Below are positions 1 through 6,641 of a DNA stretch of 36,480 bases, piece after piece. Origin of the DNA: an uncultured Bacilli bacterium (GTDB taxonomy: Bacteria; Bacillota_I; Bacilli_A; RF39; UBA660). The DNA is taken from the NCBI GenBank assembly GCA_947631045.1, contig CANRJV010000011.1:1-36480 (forward strand). The letters are read 5' to 3'. Position numbers and translations under genes: made by a program. Numbering within the stretch: the first letter of the stretch is position 1; each line of letters starts with the position of its first letter. Below the pieces are notes generated by a model. It searched no databases and was not told the DNA's origin. It worked only from the letters and a program-made list of their open reading frames with translations.

Positions 1-76
1 ATGAAAAAGCCTTATTTTATAAGACTTTAGACAATTATTAAATTGTTACGAACTGATATTTAGATTTCCCCCTGAA

Positions 77-98
77 GGAGCCGAAAGGCTCCATTTTT
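77..98 (+). terminator. Rho-independent terminator of a gene left of the window
   Basis: A perfect six-base stem (GGAGCC / GGCTCC) closes a GAAA tetraloop and is followed by ATTTTTGT. It probably ends a transcript entering from the left edge. Two frames in the first 40 bases run to a stop (ending ...PYFIRL or ...YKTLDNY), so the tail of an upstream gene could lie here, but I cannot say which frame is real. Confidence 0.75.
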
Positions 99-199
99 GT
101 GGGCTTTAATTTATATTAGTTTAATTAAGTTCTACTAATATTTATAGAAGTTTATTTTAGTTTAGAAAGATTTCTAATTTTTGAGAATTAAAGTATAAC

Positions 200-256
200 A
201 ATTTTAAAGTAAATTACCACATTCGATTGACTATTATGGCAATTTACTTTAAAATT
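200..256 (+). promoter_or_regulatory. Promoter with 16-bp inverted-repeat operator of the AbiE-like operon
   Basis: The arms AATTTTAAAGTAAATT (200-215) and AATTTACTTTAAAATT (241-256) are perfect reverse complements around a 25-base spacer. A promoter overlaps them: TTGACT at 227-232, 17 bases, TAAAAT at 250-255, so the -10 box lies inside the right arm. AbiEi antitoxins are known to repress their operons by binding inverted repeats in the promoter, which fits this position. The predicted transcript start (about 262) is only a few bases before the first usable start codon, so the leader is very short and has no Shine-Dalgarno sequence. Confidence 0.7.
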
Positions 257-266
257 ATATCAAGAT

Positions 267-818
267 GTGATTGAATTGATATTACTTTACAAAGAACTTA
301 TCAAACAATATAAAAGTGATTATGAAATCAAAAAGTTAATTAAAATTGGAAAGATATTTAAGATAGAAAAAGGCATTTATAGTGATCAAAAAAATGTAAA
401 TTATTTAGAAGTGATAACTAAAAAATATCCTAATGCAATATTTACAATGGATAGTGCTTTTTATTACCATAATTTAACAGATGTTATTCCAGAAAAGGAA
501 TATCTAGCACTAAGAAGAAATAGTACTAAAATTAGAGATAGTAGAATTAAAGTTACATACTATCAAGATAAATTTTTTGAAATTGGTAAATCAACTTTAA
601 AAGTAAATGGTGTTGAAATTCAAATATATGATAAAGAGAGAATGTTAATAGAACTAATAAGAAATAGAAATACAATTGGCTTTGATTATTATAAAGAAAT
701 TATTGGAAATTATCGAGAAATTAAAGATTCTTTAAATACAAAAAAAATAGCTCAATATATTAGCAAGTATGAAATAGGAGATTATTTATATGATGTTATC
801 ATGAAAGAGGTGTTTTAA
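267..818 (+). CDS. AbiEi-like antitoxin / transcriptional repressor
   Basis: A 183-residue protein resembling the AbiEi antitoxin family, which combines an N-terminal winged helix with a C-terminal antitoxin domain. The stretch KIFKIEKGIYS (about residues 28-38) matches the family's wing region, where a start such as 'G.. .ri.rGiY' is usual, and the block ERMLIELIRNR (about 124-134) is also typical. It overlaps the next gene by one base (ATGA-type junction), the order expected for an AbiEi/AbiEii pair. The start is uncertain: GTG at 267 or TTG at 276, both without a ribosome binding site; the next ATG would remove the winged helix. By family knowledge it would repress its own promoter through the inverted repeat just upstream and counter the toxin encoded next. 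The family call rests on motif recall and gene order. Confidence 0.75.
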   Translation: MIELILLYKELIKQYKSDYEIKKLIKIGKIFKIEKGIYSDQKNVNYLEVITKKYPNAIFTMDSAFYYHNLTDVIPEKEYLALRRNSTKIRDSRIKVTYYQDKFFEIGKSTLKVNGVEIQIYDKERMLIELIRNRNTIGFDYYKEIIGNYREIKDSLNTKKIAQYISKYEIGDYLYDVIMKEVF

Positions 819-1369
819 TGAATTTAAATTCAATGCTTGAAGATTATTTAGATAATGGTTATTCCAATGCTAATGCTATTTCCAGAGTCTGTCAAGATGT
901 TATACTGATTCAAATAAATCGTGCAAATTTTAATCAAAATATAACAATCAAAGGTGGAGTAGTAATGATGGCTATTTCTAAAGATAAAAGAAGAACAACG
1001 CAAGATTTAGATATTGATTTTATTAGGTATTCTTTAGATGATAAAGCTATAGAAACATTTATAGAAAAACTAAGTGATAAAGATATTAAAGTAAAAATAA
1101 CAGCACCTATAAAAAAGCTTCATCATCAAGATTATGATGGAAAAAGAGTATTTATTGAAATATCCGATAATTTTGGAAGTTCTTTTCCTGCCAAATTAGA
1201 TATTGGTGTTCATAAGGATATGGACATAAAACAAGATGAATTGTGTTTTGATATAGGCAATTTTTCTAAAAGAATAATATTACTTGCTAATTCTAAAGAG
1301 CAAATATGTTCAGAAAAAATAAAGTATCTATTAAAGTTTGGCATAACATCAACAAGATATGAGGTATAA
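818..1369 (+). CDS. AbiEii-like nucleotidyltransferase toxin, C-terminally truncated
   Basis: This 183-residue protein carries the nucleotidyltransferase core of the AbiEii toxin family: a KGG motif (about residues 45-47), then RRTTQDLDIDF (about 58-68) with the metal-binding Asp pair, and a third Asp in KLDIGVH (about 127-133). The later block SEKIKYLLKFGITSTRYEV corresponds to the EK...LL.FG..STR.KD region of the family, but a stop follows at once. Family members usually run on for tens to over a hundred further residues, so the C-terminal helical domain is missing. No continuation was found in another frame, because the next gene starts three bases later. It is likely an inactive or repurposed remnant retained next to its antitoxin; a short functional variant cannot be excluded. 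Confidence 0.75.
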   Translation: MNLNSMLEDYLDNGYSNANAISRVCQDVILIQINRANFNQNITIKGGVVMMAISKDKRRTTQDLDIDFIRYSLDDKAIETFIEKLSDKDIKVKITAPIKKLHHQDYDGKRVFIEISDNFGSSFPAKLDIGVHKDMDIKQDELCFDIGNFSKRIILLANSKEQICSEKIKYLLKFGITSTRYEV

Positions 1370-1372
1370 CTC

Positions 1373-1795
1373 ATGAACAATAATGAAATAGTAAATTTAA
1401 TATATGAGAAAGAATTAGAAATAAAAAAATTGAAAATTGAAATTGAAGACTTAAAAGATAAGTTGAATAAACCAATTATTAATGACACTGAATTATCTTT
1501 AACTAGAGAAGAAAAAGTCAAAGTATTTATGAATTACTTTAGAGGTAGAGATGATGTTTATCCATATTTATCAATAGATAGAAATAATCATAATATTAAA
1601 TATTATATTCCAGCATGTGCAAATGAGTGGAAGCAAGGTGTATGTAATAAAACAATGGGCAAAAAACATGAAAATCATTACGAATGCTTTAATGGTGCTT
1701 TTGTAGATGGATTTGAAAATAATAAAATAGCATTAGAACTGGGCTATTGTGTTAATGCAATTAGTTCAATAATACGAGGAGAACGTGTAGAATGA
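1373..1795 (+). CDS. Short protein resembling the N-terminal region of TOTE conflict-system proteins
   Basis: 140 residues. Residues about 5-35 are a charged coiled coil (IYEKELEIKKLKIEIEDLKD). Then LTREEKVKVFMNYFRGRDDVY and YIPACANEWKQGVCNK strongly recall the 'LS.EEKI.LFRSLFRGREDVY ... Y.PACANEW..G.C.K' segment at the front of large TOTE conflict-system primase/helicase proteins. The rest of such proteins (primase, helicase, nuclease) is absent here, so this is a stand-alone module or a remnant. Cysteines in PACANEW, GVCNK, YECFNG and LGYC could bind metal. It lies three bases after the truncated AbiEii gene and overlaps the next gene by four bases, so it belongs to the same transcript. Function unknown; a role in defence is inferred from the resemblance and the neighbours. 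Confidence 0.6.
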   Translation: MNNNEIVNLIYEKELEIKKLKIEIEDLKDKLNKPIINDTELSLTREEKVKVFMNYFRGRDDVYPYLSIDRNNHNIKYYIPACANEWKQGVCNKTMGKKHENHYECFNGAFVDGFENNKIALELGYCVNAISSIIRGERVE

Positions 1796-2100
1796 AAGTT
1801 ATAACAATATGTGGAAGTATGAAATTTATTCAAGAAATGATGGAAATATCCGAACAAATAGAATTACAAGGTAATGTAGTATTAATACCCATATATAATC
1901 CTTCTAGACCTAATAAAGAATCATTTACAAAAGAAGAAATTTTAATGCTTGATAAAATGCACAGAGAAAGAATTAAACTTTCTGATGCTATTTTAGTAGT
2001 TAATGTTAATGGCTATATTGGGAATAGTACAAAAAGTGAGATTGAATTTGCAAAATCATTAAATAAAGAAATAATTTATTATACTGATTTAATAAGGTGA
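1792..2100 (+). CDS. Nucleoside 2-deoxyribosyltransferase-like protein
   Basis: A 102-residue alpha/beta protein with ITICGSMKF at the N-terminus and a C-terminal LVVNVNGYIGNSTKSEIEFAKSLNKEI block. This signature marks the nucleoside 2-deoxyribosyltransferase-like superfamily, where the GS..F loop and the S/T-x-x-E-I segment form the nucleoside site. Short versions like this are frequent in phages and accessory regions and may process or sense nucleotides. The start ATG overlaps the previous stop (ATGA), implying translational coupling. Ile codons are mostly ATA here, unlike the ATT preference of housekeeping genes in the window. The substrate cannot be told from the sequence. Confidence 0.7.
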   Translation: MKVITICGSMKFIQEMMEISEQIELQGNVVLIPIYNPSRPNKESFTKEEILMLDKMHRERIKLSDAILVVNVNGYIGNSTKSEIEFAKSLNKEIIYYTDLIR

Positions 2101-2108
2101 TTGCTATT

Positions 2109-2708
2109 ATGAAGGTAATAAAATTTAATTTAGACGATTTATTAAATCAACACACAGACTTTTCTTATTATTTATTAGGAAGAAGTTACGATTTAGAAGA
2201 AAATGGTGCATTGCAAGATTATAGTAAGGCATTATATTACTATCATAAGGGTTTTGAAAATAGTTATCCCCTTTGCATTTATTCTTTAGGAATTTCTTAT
2301 GAATTAGGATTAGGTAATGTTTTGAGTATAGATAAAGGTAAAGCCAAAGAACTTTTAATTAATGCTTATCCTAAAATTCAAGAATTGATTAATAATCCTG
2401 ATATTGATGAAGTAGAAAGAGTTTATGCTAAATTTGTACTAGGAGCTTATTATTTTGGACTTGGCGAAATAGAACAAGATTATAATAAAGCCTTTGAAAT
2501 TATAAAAGATTGCGCTGAAAAAGGACATATTGGTGCCATATATGATTTAGGAGCTAATTTTTATTATAATGGCAGAGGTACCGATGTTAATTATGAACTT
2601 GCAGACTATTATTTAAATTTAGCAAAAGAAAATGGACTAAAAAGAGCAATAGATTTGTCTAATGCAAGAAATAAAGTAAAAAATACGAGGAGGCAAAAAT
2701 ATGACTAA
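2109..2708 (+). CDS. Sel1-like tetratricopeptide repeat protein
   Basis: About 199 residues of Sel1-like helical repeats. Examples are YLLGRSYDLEENGALQDYSKALYYYHKGFENSYPLCIYSLGISYELG, FVLGAYYFGLGEIEQDYNKAFEIIKDCAEKG and AIYDLGANFYYNGRG, each with the A-x-x-x-x-x-A-A pattern broken into short helices. Such repeats mediate protein-protein contact. I take the ATG at 2109 because AAGGTGA (2094-2100) sits eight bases before it; a GTG at 2097 is also in frame. The gene follows the previous one directly and overlaps the next by eight bases. Partner unknown; probably a scaffold or adaptor for another operon product. Confidence 0.8.
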   Translation: MKVIKFNLDDLLNQHTDFSYYLLGRSYDLEENGALQDYSKALYYYHKGFENSYPLCIYSLGISYELGLGNVLSIDKGKAKELLINAYPKIQELINNPDIDEVERVYAKFVLGAYYFGLGEIEQDYNKAFEIIKDCAEKGHIGAIYDLGANFYYNGRGTDVNYELADYYLNLAKENGLKRAIDLSNARNKVKNTRRQKYD

Positions 2709-3237
2709 AATAGATTTGCATAAACTAGAAATTAGAATTTGTAATAGTAGTGATGTTAAAGATATTTATAATATTCAAGAAGAAGTAATTAATAACTTTG
2801 TAACCGATGAAAAGGGATATTTTTTGCCTTTTACTGAAGAGGCGTATTTTAGAATTGTAAATAATCCCTTAAAAGATGGCGAAAAATATGGGGCATTTTA
2901 TGACAACAAAATGATAGCGTGGATTTTTTTATCAATTTCGGATAGAATGGAACAAATAAAAAGTTTTATTCCTGATATAAAAGGAAAATGTGCTGATATA
3001 GATGGAGTTATAGTTTTACCTAAATATAGAGGTAATGGATTACAAAAAGTATTAGTAAAATATTTAGAAGAAAAAGCAAAAGAAAAAGGTATATGTAATA
3101 TTGTTGCAGAAGTAACATTTGGAAATAAATATAGTTTAAATAATTTACAAGACTTAGGATATGAGATTAAAACTTGGTATCAAAAAGATGAAAAAATAAA
3201 AAGGCATATTTTGCTAAAAAGCTTGAATATAGAATGA
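2701..3237 (+). CDS. GNAT family N-acetyltransferase
   Basis: 178 residues with a GNAT fold. Motif A, the acetyl-CoA pyrophosphate loop, is VLPKYRGNGLQKVLVKYLEEKAKEKG (Q/R-x-x-G-x-G/A type, about residues 102-127), preceded by the beta strand DIDGVIV. C-terminal NLQDLGYEIKTWYQ matches the usual 'N.LGF' segment. The enzyme would transfer acetyl from acetyl-CoA to an amine of unknown nature (small molecule or protein). The start lies within the end of the Sel1 gene with GAGGAGGC upstream, so the two are coupled. It belongs to the accessory operon led by the AbiEi gene. Confidence 0.85.
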   Translation: MTKIDLHKLEIRICNSSDVKDIYNIQEEVINNFVTDEKGYFLPFTEEAYFRIVNNPLKDGEKYGAFYDNKMIAWIFLSISDRMEQIKSFIPDIKGKCADIDGVIVLPKYRGNGLQKVLVKYLEEKAKEKGICNIVAEVTFGNKYSLNNLQDLGYEIKTWYQKDEKIKRHILLKSLNIE

Positions 3238-3271
3238 AAGAAGATAATTTTAAAAATTAGGAGATTCTTAA

Positions 3272-3310
3272 ATGATTATTACTAAAGAAATGCTTGAAAG
3301 GAGAAAATAA
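3272..3310 (+). CDS. Possible 12-codon leader or gene remnant
   Basis: A 12-codon frame (MIITKEMLERRK) starts at an ATG preceded by TTAGGAGA. Its last codons contain the AAGGAG that serves as ribosome binding site of the NUDIX gene six bases further on. It could be a translational-coupling leader or the residual start of a deleted gene. No homology can be judged at this length. Confidence 0.25.
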   Translation: MIITKEMLERRK

Positions 3311-3315
3311 ATTTT

Positions 3316-3834
3316 ATGGAACTAATAGAAATAGTCGATAAAGATGGTAATTTTACAGGGCAAATTATGGATAAAGAAGAAGCTCATGATAAAAATTTAT
3401 TACATAATGAAGTTGCAGTTTTTATAATTAATGATAAAAAACAAGTGCTACTTCAAAAAAGAAGTGCTAATAAAAGATTTCATCCCAATAAATGGGCTTT
3501 ATGTGCTGGACATGTAGATGCTGGTGAAAGCTTAGAATCAGCAGCTTTAAGAGAGATAAAAGAAGAAGTTGGCATAGATCTTTCTATAAATGATTTAAAA
3601 CCGTTTGCAGAAAGAAAATTAGCAATAAGAGATTCAAATTCACATATTACTTACTTTTACTATGCAAAATCAAATTTAAATGAAAGTGATTTTATTATTC
3701 AAAAAGAGGAATTATCTGAGGTAAAATGGTTTGATATCGATAATGTAATAGATATGATAAAATCCAAAGATGATTCAATAGTTTTTGGAGAAAAAACCTT
3801 AGGCCTTTTTGAAAAATTAAAAGATATAAAATAG
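3316..3834 (+). CDS. NUDIX hydrolase
   Basis: 172 residues with a complete NUDIX box, G-H-V-D-A-G-E-S ... A-L-R-E-I-K-E-E-V-G-I (about residues 73-95), which binds Mg and cleaves nucleoside diphosphates linked to another group. The N-terminus MELIEIVDKDGNFTGQIMDKEEAH and the NKRFHPNKWALCAGHV stretch resemble the isopentenyl-diphosphate isomerase-like / YfcD subgroup, whose members are often hydrolases of unassigned substrate. It is last in the accessory operon, 78 bases after the GNAT gene. A nucleotide-related role would fit the upstream deoxyribosyltransferase-like protein, but that is inference. Confidence 0.88.
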   Translation: MELIEIVDKDGNFTGQIMDKEEAHDKNLLHNEVAVFIINDKKQVLLQKRSANKRFHPNKWALCAGHVDAGESLESAALREIKEEVGIDLSINDLKPFAERKLAIRDSNSHITYFYYAKSNLNESDFIIQKEELSEVKWFDIDNVIDMIKSKDDSIVFGEKTLGLFEKLKDIK

Positions 3835-3927
3835 GTCCCTTAAGTTATGATAATAATGTCTTAGTTTTTGTCTTAAAAAATATTAAAAATAGATATAAAA
3901 ATAGAGAAGGATTATAATAAAAAATCT

Positions 3928-3984
3928 TACACAAAATTAAAAGTTGTGCTATACTTATAAAGGTTTAAGCAAAAAATTATAAGT
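3928..3984 (+). promoter_or_regulatory. Promoter of the MATE gene with an 8-bp inverted repeat over the -10 box
   Basis: TACACA (3928-3933), 16 bases, TATACT (3950-3955). ACTTATAA (3953-3960) and TTATAAGT (3977-3984) form a perfect inverted repeat that begins inside the -10 box, as expected for a repressor site. No regulator gene is adjacent. Confidence 0.45.
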
Positions 3985-4008
3985 CAATTTTATCAATGAG
4001 TAGCTAAT

Positions 4009-4041
4009 ATGCGTAAGTCCAATTGAACAAGACTTACGTAT
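4009..4041 (+). promoter_or_regulatory. Leader hairpin upstream of the MATE exporter (possible attenuator)
   Basis: CGTAAGTC (4012-4019) pairs with GACTTACG (4031-4038) around an 11-base loop; a G-U and two A-U pairs extend it to 11 pairs. TATTTTTATG follows, so it may terminate transcription weakly. The AAGTC of the upstream repeat (about 3981-3985) can also pair with the GACTT arm, giving a mutually exclusive fold. That is the architecture of an attenuator, though no known riboswitch class was recognised. Confidence 0.45.
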
Positions 4042-4074
4042 TTTTATGTTTAAAAATTGAAGGAGGAATTTTTT

Positions 4075-5454
4075 GTGGAGAATCTTGATTTAGAAAATGA
4101 TAAGATATCTAAATTAATTAAAAACTTTGCTATTCCCTGTGTTATTAGTATGATTATAGCAGCCCTTTATAATATTGTAGATCAAATTTTTATTGGTTGG
4201 AGTGAAGCGGGTGCCTATGGTAATGCGGCGACTAATATTGTTTATCCATTTACAGTGATTGCTTTAGCTTTTGCCTTATTAGTTGGTGATGGAGCTGCAG
4301 CCTTATTTAATTTATCATTGGGAGCCAAAGATAATAAGAAAGCCAGTAAAGCTATTGGTAATGGTTTAATTCTTTTAATAGGTATAGCTATTGTTTTAAC
4401 TATTTTAGGTCTTATTTTTAATAAGCAAATTTTAAATGTTTTTGGTGGTAATCCTGAAGAAGTAGAATGTTATAAGTACGCCAAAGATTATTTACGAATT
4501 ATTTGTTATGGGCTACCTTTTTATATTATTGGGCAAGGTTTAAATGCGACGATTAGAAGTGATGGCAGCCCTAAATATGCGATGGTTGCTACTGTTATTG
4601 GAGCACTATCTAATATTATTTTAGATCCTATTTTTATCTTCGTTTTTAAAATGGGTGTTAAAGGAGCTGCGATTGCTACCATTATAGGGCAAATTTTAAC
4701 TTTTTTCATAAGTATTTTATATTTACGAAGAGCTAAATCTTTTAAAATCACTAAAGAATCAGTTAAAATAGATAAATCAATATGGCAAAAGATAATTTCT
4801 TTAGGCCTTGCTTCTTTAATAACGCAACTAGCTATTGTTATTATTATTGCGGTTGCTAATAATTTAGTGGCAAAATATGGCTATAACACTATATCATCTA
4901 ATGGTAATGCTTATGGGGTTGTAATTCCTTTGGCTGTTATTGGTATTTGTATGAAAGTATTCGGAATTGTGGTATCTATTGTTATTGGTGTCTCTTTGGG
5001 AGGAATGCCTATTATTGGTTATAATATGGGGGCAGGTAATATCAAAAGAGTAAAAGAAACTATTAAATATATTTTAATTACTAATTTTATTATTGGTTGT
5101 CTGGCTTTTATTATCTTTGAATTTTTCCCTACTTTTATCATCAATATTTTTGGTAAAGGAAATTCATTTGAATATTTGGAATATGCTAAATATTGTTTAC
5201 GAATTTTCTTAAGTGGTATTATTCTAACATGTTTAATTAAGACTATGTCTATTTTACTTCAAGCCATGGGGTCTAGTTTTAAGTCAACTCTTTTGGCTCT
5301 TTCCAGAGATGTTATCTTCTTTGTTCCAGCAATTATCATTATAGCTAGTTTAAGTAAAAGTGTTGTTACTATGTTATGGAGTGCTTTAATCGCTGATGTT
5401 TTAGCATTTATTTTAGGAATTATACTATTAAAAAATGAATTAAAAATTAAATAA
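4075..5454 (+). CDS. MATE family multidrug/sodium antiporter-type exporter
   Basis: About 459 residues and 12 predicted membrane helices in two similar halves, the layout of the MATE (DinF/NorM/MepA-like) family. N-terminal KLIKNFAIPCVISMIIAALYNIVDQIFIG matches the conserved first two helices (P...S.l...lYn.vD..fiG). PIIGYNMGAGNIKRVKETI matches the 'P.igyN.Ga.......' motif opening the second half. I place the start at GTG 4075 because GAAGGAGGAA (4059-4068) lies just upstream; a TTG start at 4057 would put the binding site inside the gene. Such transporters export cationic drugs or metabolites using Na or proton gradients. The long leader with two inverted repeats suggests regulated expression. 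Confidence 0.92.
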   Translation: MENLDLENDKISKLIKNFAIPCVISMIIAALYNIVDQIFIGWSEAGAYGNAATNIVYPFTVIALAFALLVGDGAAALFNLSLGAKDNKKASKAIGNGLILLIGIAIVLTILGLIFNKQILNVFGGNPEEVECYKYAKDYLRIICYGLPFYIIGQGLNATIRSDGSPKYAMVATVIGALSNIILDPIFIFVFKMGVKGAAIATIIGQILTFFISILYLRRAKSFKITKESVKIDKSIWQKIISLGLASLITQLAIVIIIAVANNLVAKYGYNTISSNGNAYGVVIPLAVIGICMKVFGIVVSIVIGVSLGGMPIIGYNMGAGNIKRVKETIKYILITNFIIGCLAFIIFEFFPTFIINIFGKGNSFEYLEYAKYCLRIFLSGIILTCLIKTMSILLQAMGSSFKSTLLALSRDVIFFVPAIIIIASLSKSVVTMLWSALIADVLAFILGIILLKNELKIK

Positions 5455-5476
5455 TTCTTTTTAAGAAATTATTTTT
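5449..5476 (+). terminator. Terminator of the MATE gene
   Basis: AAATAATT (5449-5456) pairs with AATTATTT (5467-5474), followed by further T residues; the stem includes the stop codon. It is AU-rich and therefore weak. Confidence 0.5.
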
Positions 5477-5486
5477 TCAAAGTGGG

Positions 5487-5515
5487 TTCAATTTTTAGAA
5501 AATAAATAGTATAAT
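5487..5515 (+). promoter_or_regulatory. Promoter of the SANT-repeat gene
   Basis: TTCAAT (5487-5492), 17 bases, perfect TATAAT (5510-5515), 30 bases before the start codon. Confidence 0.55.
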
Positions 5516-5545
5516 AATAAATCATTAATTAGTAAGAGTGGTATT

Positions 5546-6583
5546 ATGCGTGGAAAAAAATATAAATTTACAGAGGAACAAATTGAATATATATTAACCA
5601 ATTGGGGTAAAGAATCACCTTATAGTATGAAAAAGAAATTTGGCTGTTCTTGGGAAGCAGTGGCAAATGTAGCGCGAAATCATGGCTTAGATGTACAAAC
5701 TTCTAATGATTGGGCCGAGGAAGAAATTGAAACTTTAAAATCCCTAGCGCCGAAATATCATTATACTAAAATAGCTAAAATAATGGGGAAAACAAAAAAT
5801 GCAATTTATATAAAATCTCGAAGATTAGGGATAACTTTAATTCAAAACAGAAGAAAATGGACTAAAGAAGAAGAAAAATATTTAACTAAAGTATGGGGCA
5901 AAATGTCGATAGAATATATTGCTCAAAAAATGCAGAGAACAATTTTTTCTTTAAAAGTAAAAGCCGTTCGTATGGGATTAGGCCCCATGATTAAAAATAA
6001 TTATGAGTTACTAACCATTTCCGATATAGCCGATTTATTAAATGTTTCTAGAGATCGCATAACTAATACTTGGGTAGGATTAGGACTAAAATTAAAAGCT
6101 AAAAAATTGACTAAAAAATGGGACATTTATACAGTTACTTGGGAAGATTTATGGACCTTTTTAGAAAATAATCAAAATGAATGGGATTCAAGGAATTTGG
6201 AAAAAAATATTTTTGGTGAAGAACCAGAATGGTTAAAAGAAAAAAGGCAAAAAGATAAAATTGAAAATCCTCTTTGGTATCGTCGCTGGGAGGATTGGGA
6301 AATTGAATTAGTTGAATCTTTATTTAATAAAGGTAAAACTTATCAAGAGATTGGGGATTTAATGGATCGAAGCGAATATGCTGTGGCCACCGTCTTAAGA
6401 AATTTAGGTTATAGTTATCGTTTGCCGCAATTTTGGCGGGGTTATGAATTAAAATATTTAAAAGATAATTATGAAAATATGACTCATAGTGAAATTGCGG
6501 AAGTTTTAGGAAGAACTTCTAGAGCTGTGGAAGCTAAAGCCGAAGAATTAGGATATCAAAAGTTAAGCAGAGCTAAAAAGTAG
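5546..6583 (+). CDS. Tandem Myb/SANT-like helix-turn-helix protein
   Basis: 345 residues made almost entirely of small DNA-binding-type modules. Five segments begin with a Trp or Phe and an acidic 'W(T/A/E)xEE' helix and end with '(A/S)(V/L)..KA..LG': about 6-50 (KFTEEQIEYIL), 55-97 (DWAEEEIETLK), 103-146 (KWTKEEEKYLT), 248-292 (RWEDWEIELVE) and 297-341 (FWRGYELKYLK). This is the Myb/SANT or GcrA-like three-helix pattern. Between the third and fourth is a different unit, LLTISDIADLLNVSRDRITNTWVGLG (about 153-178), like a MerR/excisionase helix-turn-helix, followed by a Trp-rich linker (W-D-x-Y...W-E-D-L-W). It has its own promoter and no adjacent partner. A multivalent DNA-binding regulator or nucleoid protein is likely; the target is unknown. 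Confidence 0.75.
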   Translation: MRGKKYKFTEEQIEYILTNWGKESPYSMKKKFGCSWEAVANVARNHGLDVQTSNDWAEEEIETLKSLAPKYHYTKIAKIMGKTKNAIYIKSRRLGITLIQNRRKWTKEEEKYLTKVWGKMSIEYIAQKMQRTIFSLKVKAVRMGLGPMIKNNYELLTISDIADLLNVSRDRITNTWVGLGLKLKAKKLTKKWDIYTVTWEDLWTFLENNQNEWDSRNLEKNIFGEEPEWLKEKRQKDKIENPLWYRRWEDWEIELVESLFNKGKTYQEIGDLMDRSEYAVATVLRNLGYSYRLPQFWRGYELKYLKDNYENMTHSEIAEVLGRTSRAVEAKAEELGYQKLSRAKK

Positions 6584-6601
6584 AGTAAAGTTATATATTG
6601 G

Positions 6602-6610
6602 TGGTATAAT
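6602..6610 (+). promoter_or_regulatory. Extended -10 promoter of the bile salt hydrolase-like gene
   Basis: TGGTATAAT is an extended -10 element (TG-n-TATAAT), with AAGGAAGG ahead of the ATG at 6642. The -35 region is not convincing. Confidence 0.5.
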
Positions 6611-6641
6611 TAAGAAGAAAATTAAGAAGGAAGGAAAAAAT

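Noticed and set aside
200-256. Inverted repeat as ends of a miniature transposable element
   Set aside because: The arms are only 25 bases apart and overlap a good promoter, which fits an operator better.
4521-4751. Minus-strand frame inside the MATE gene
   Set aside because: Shadow of a membrane protein gene; no start signals.
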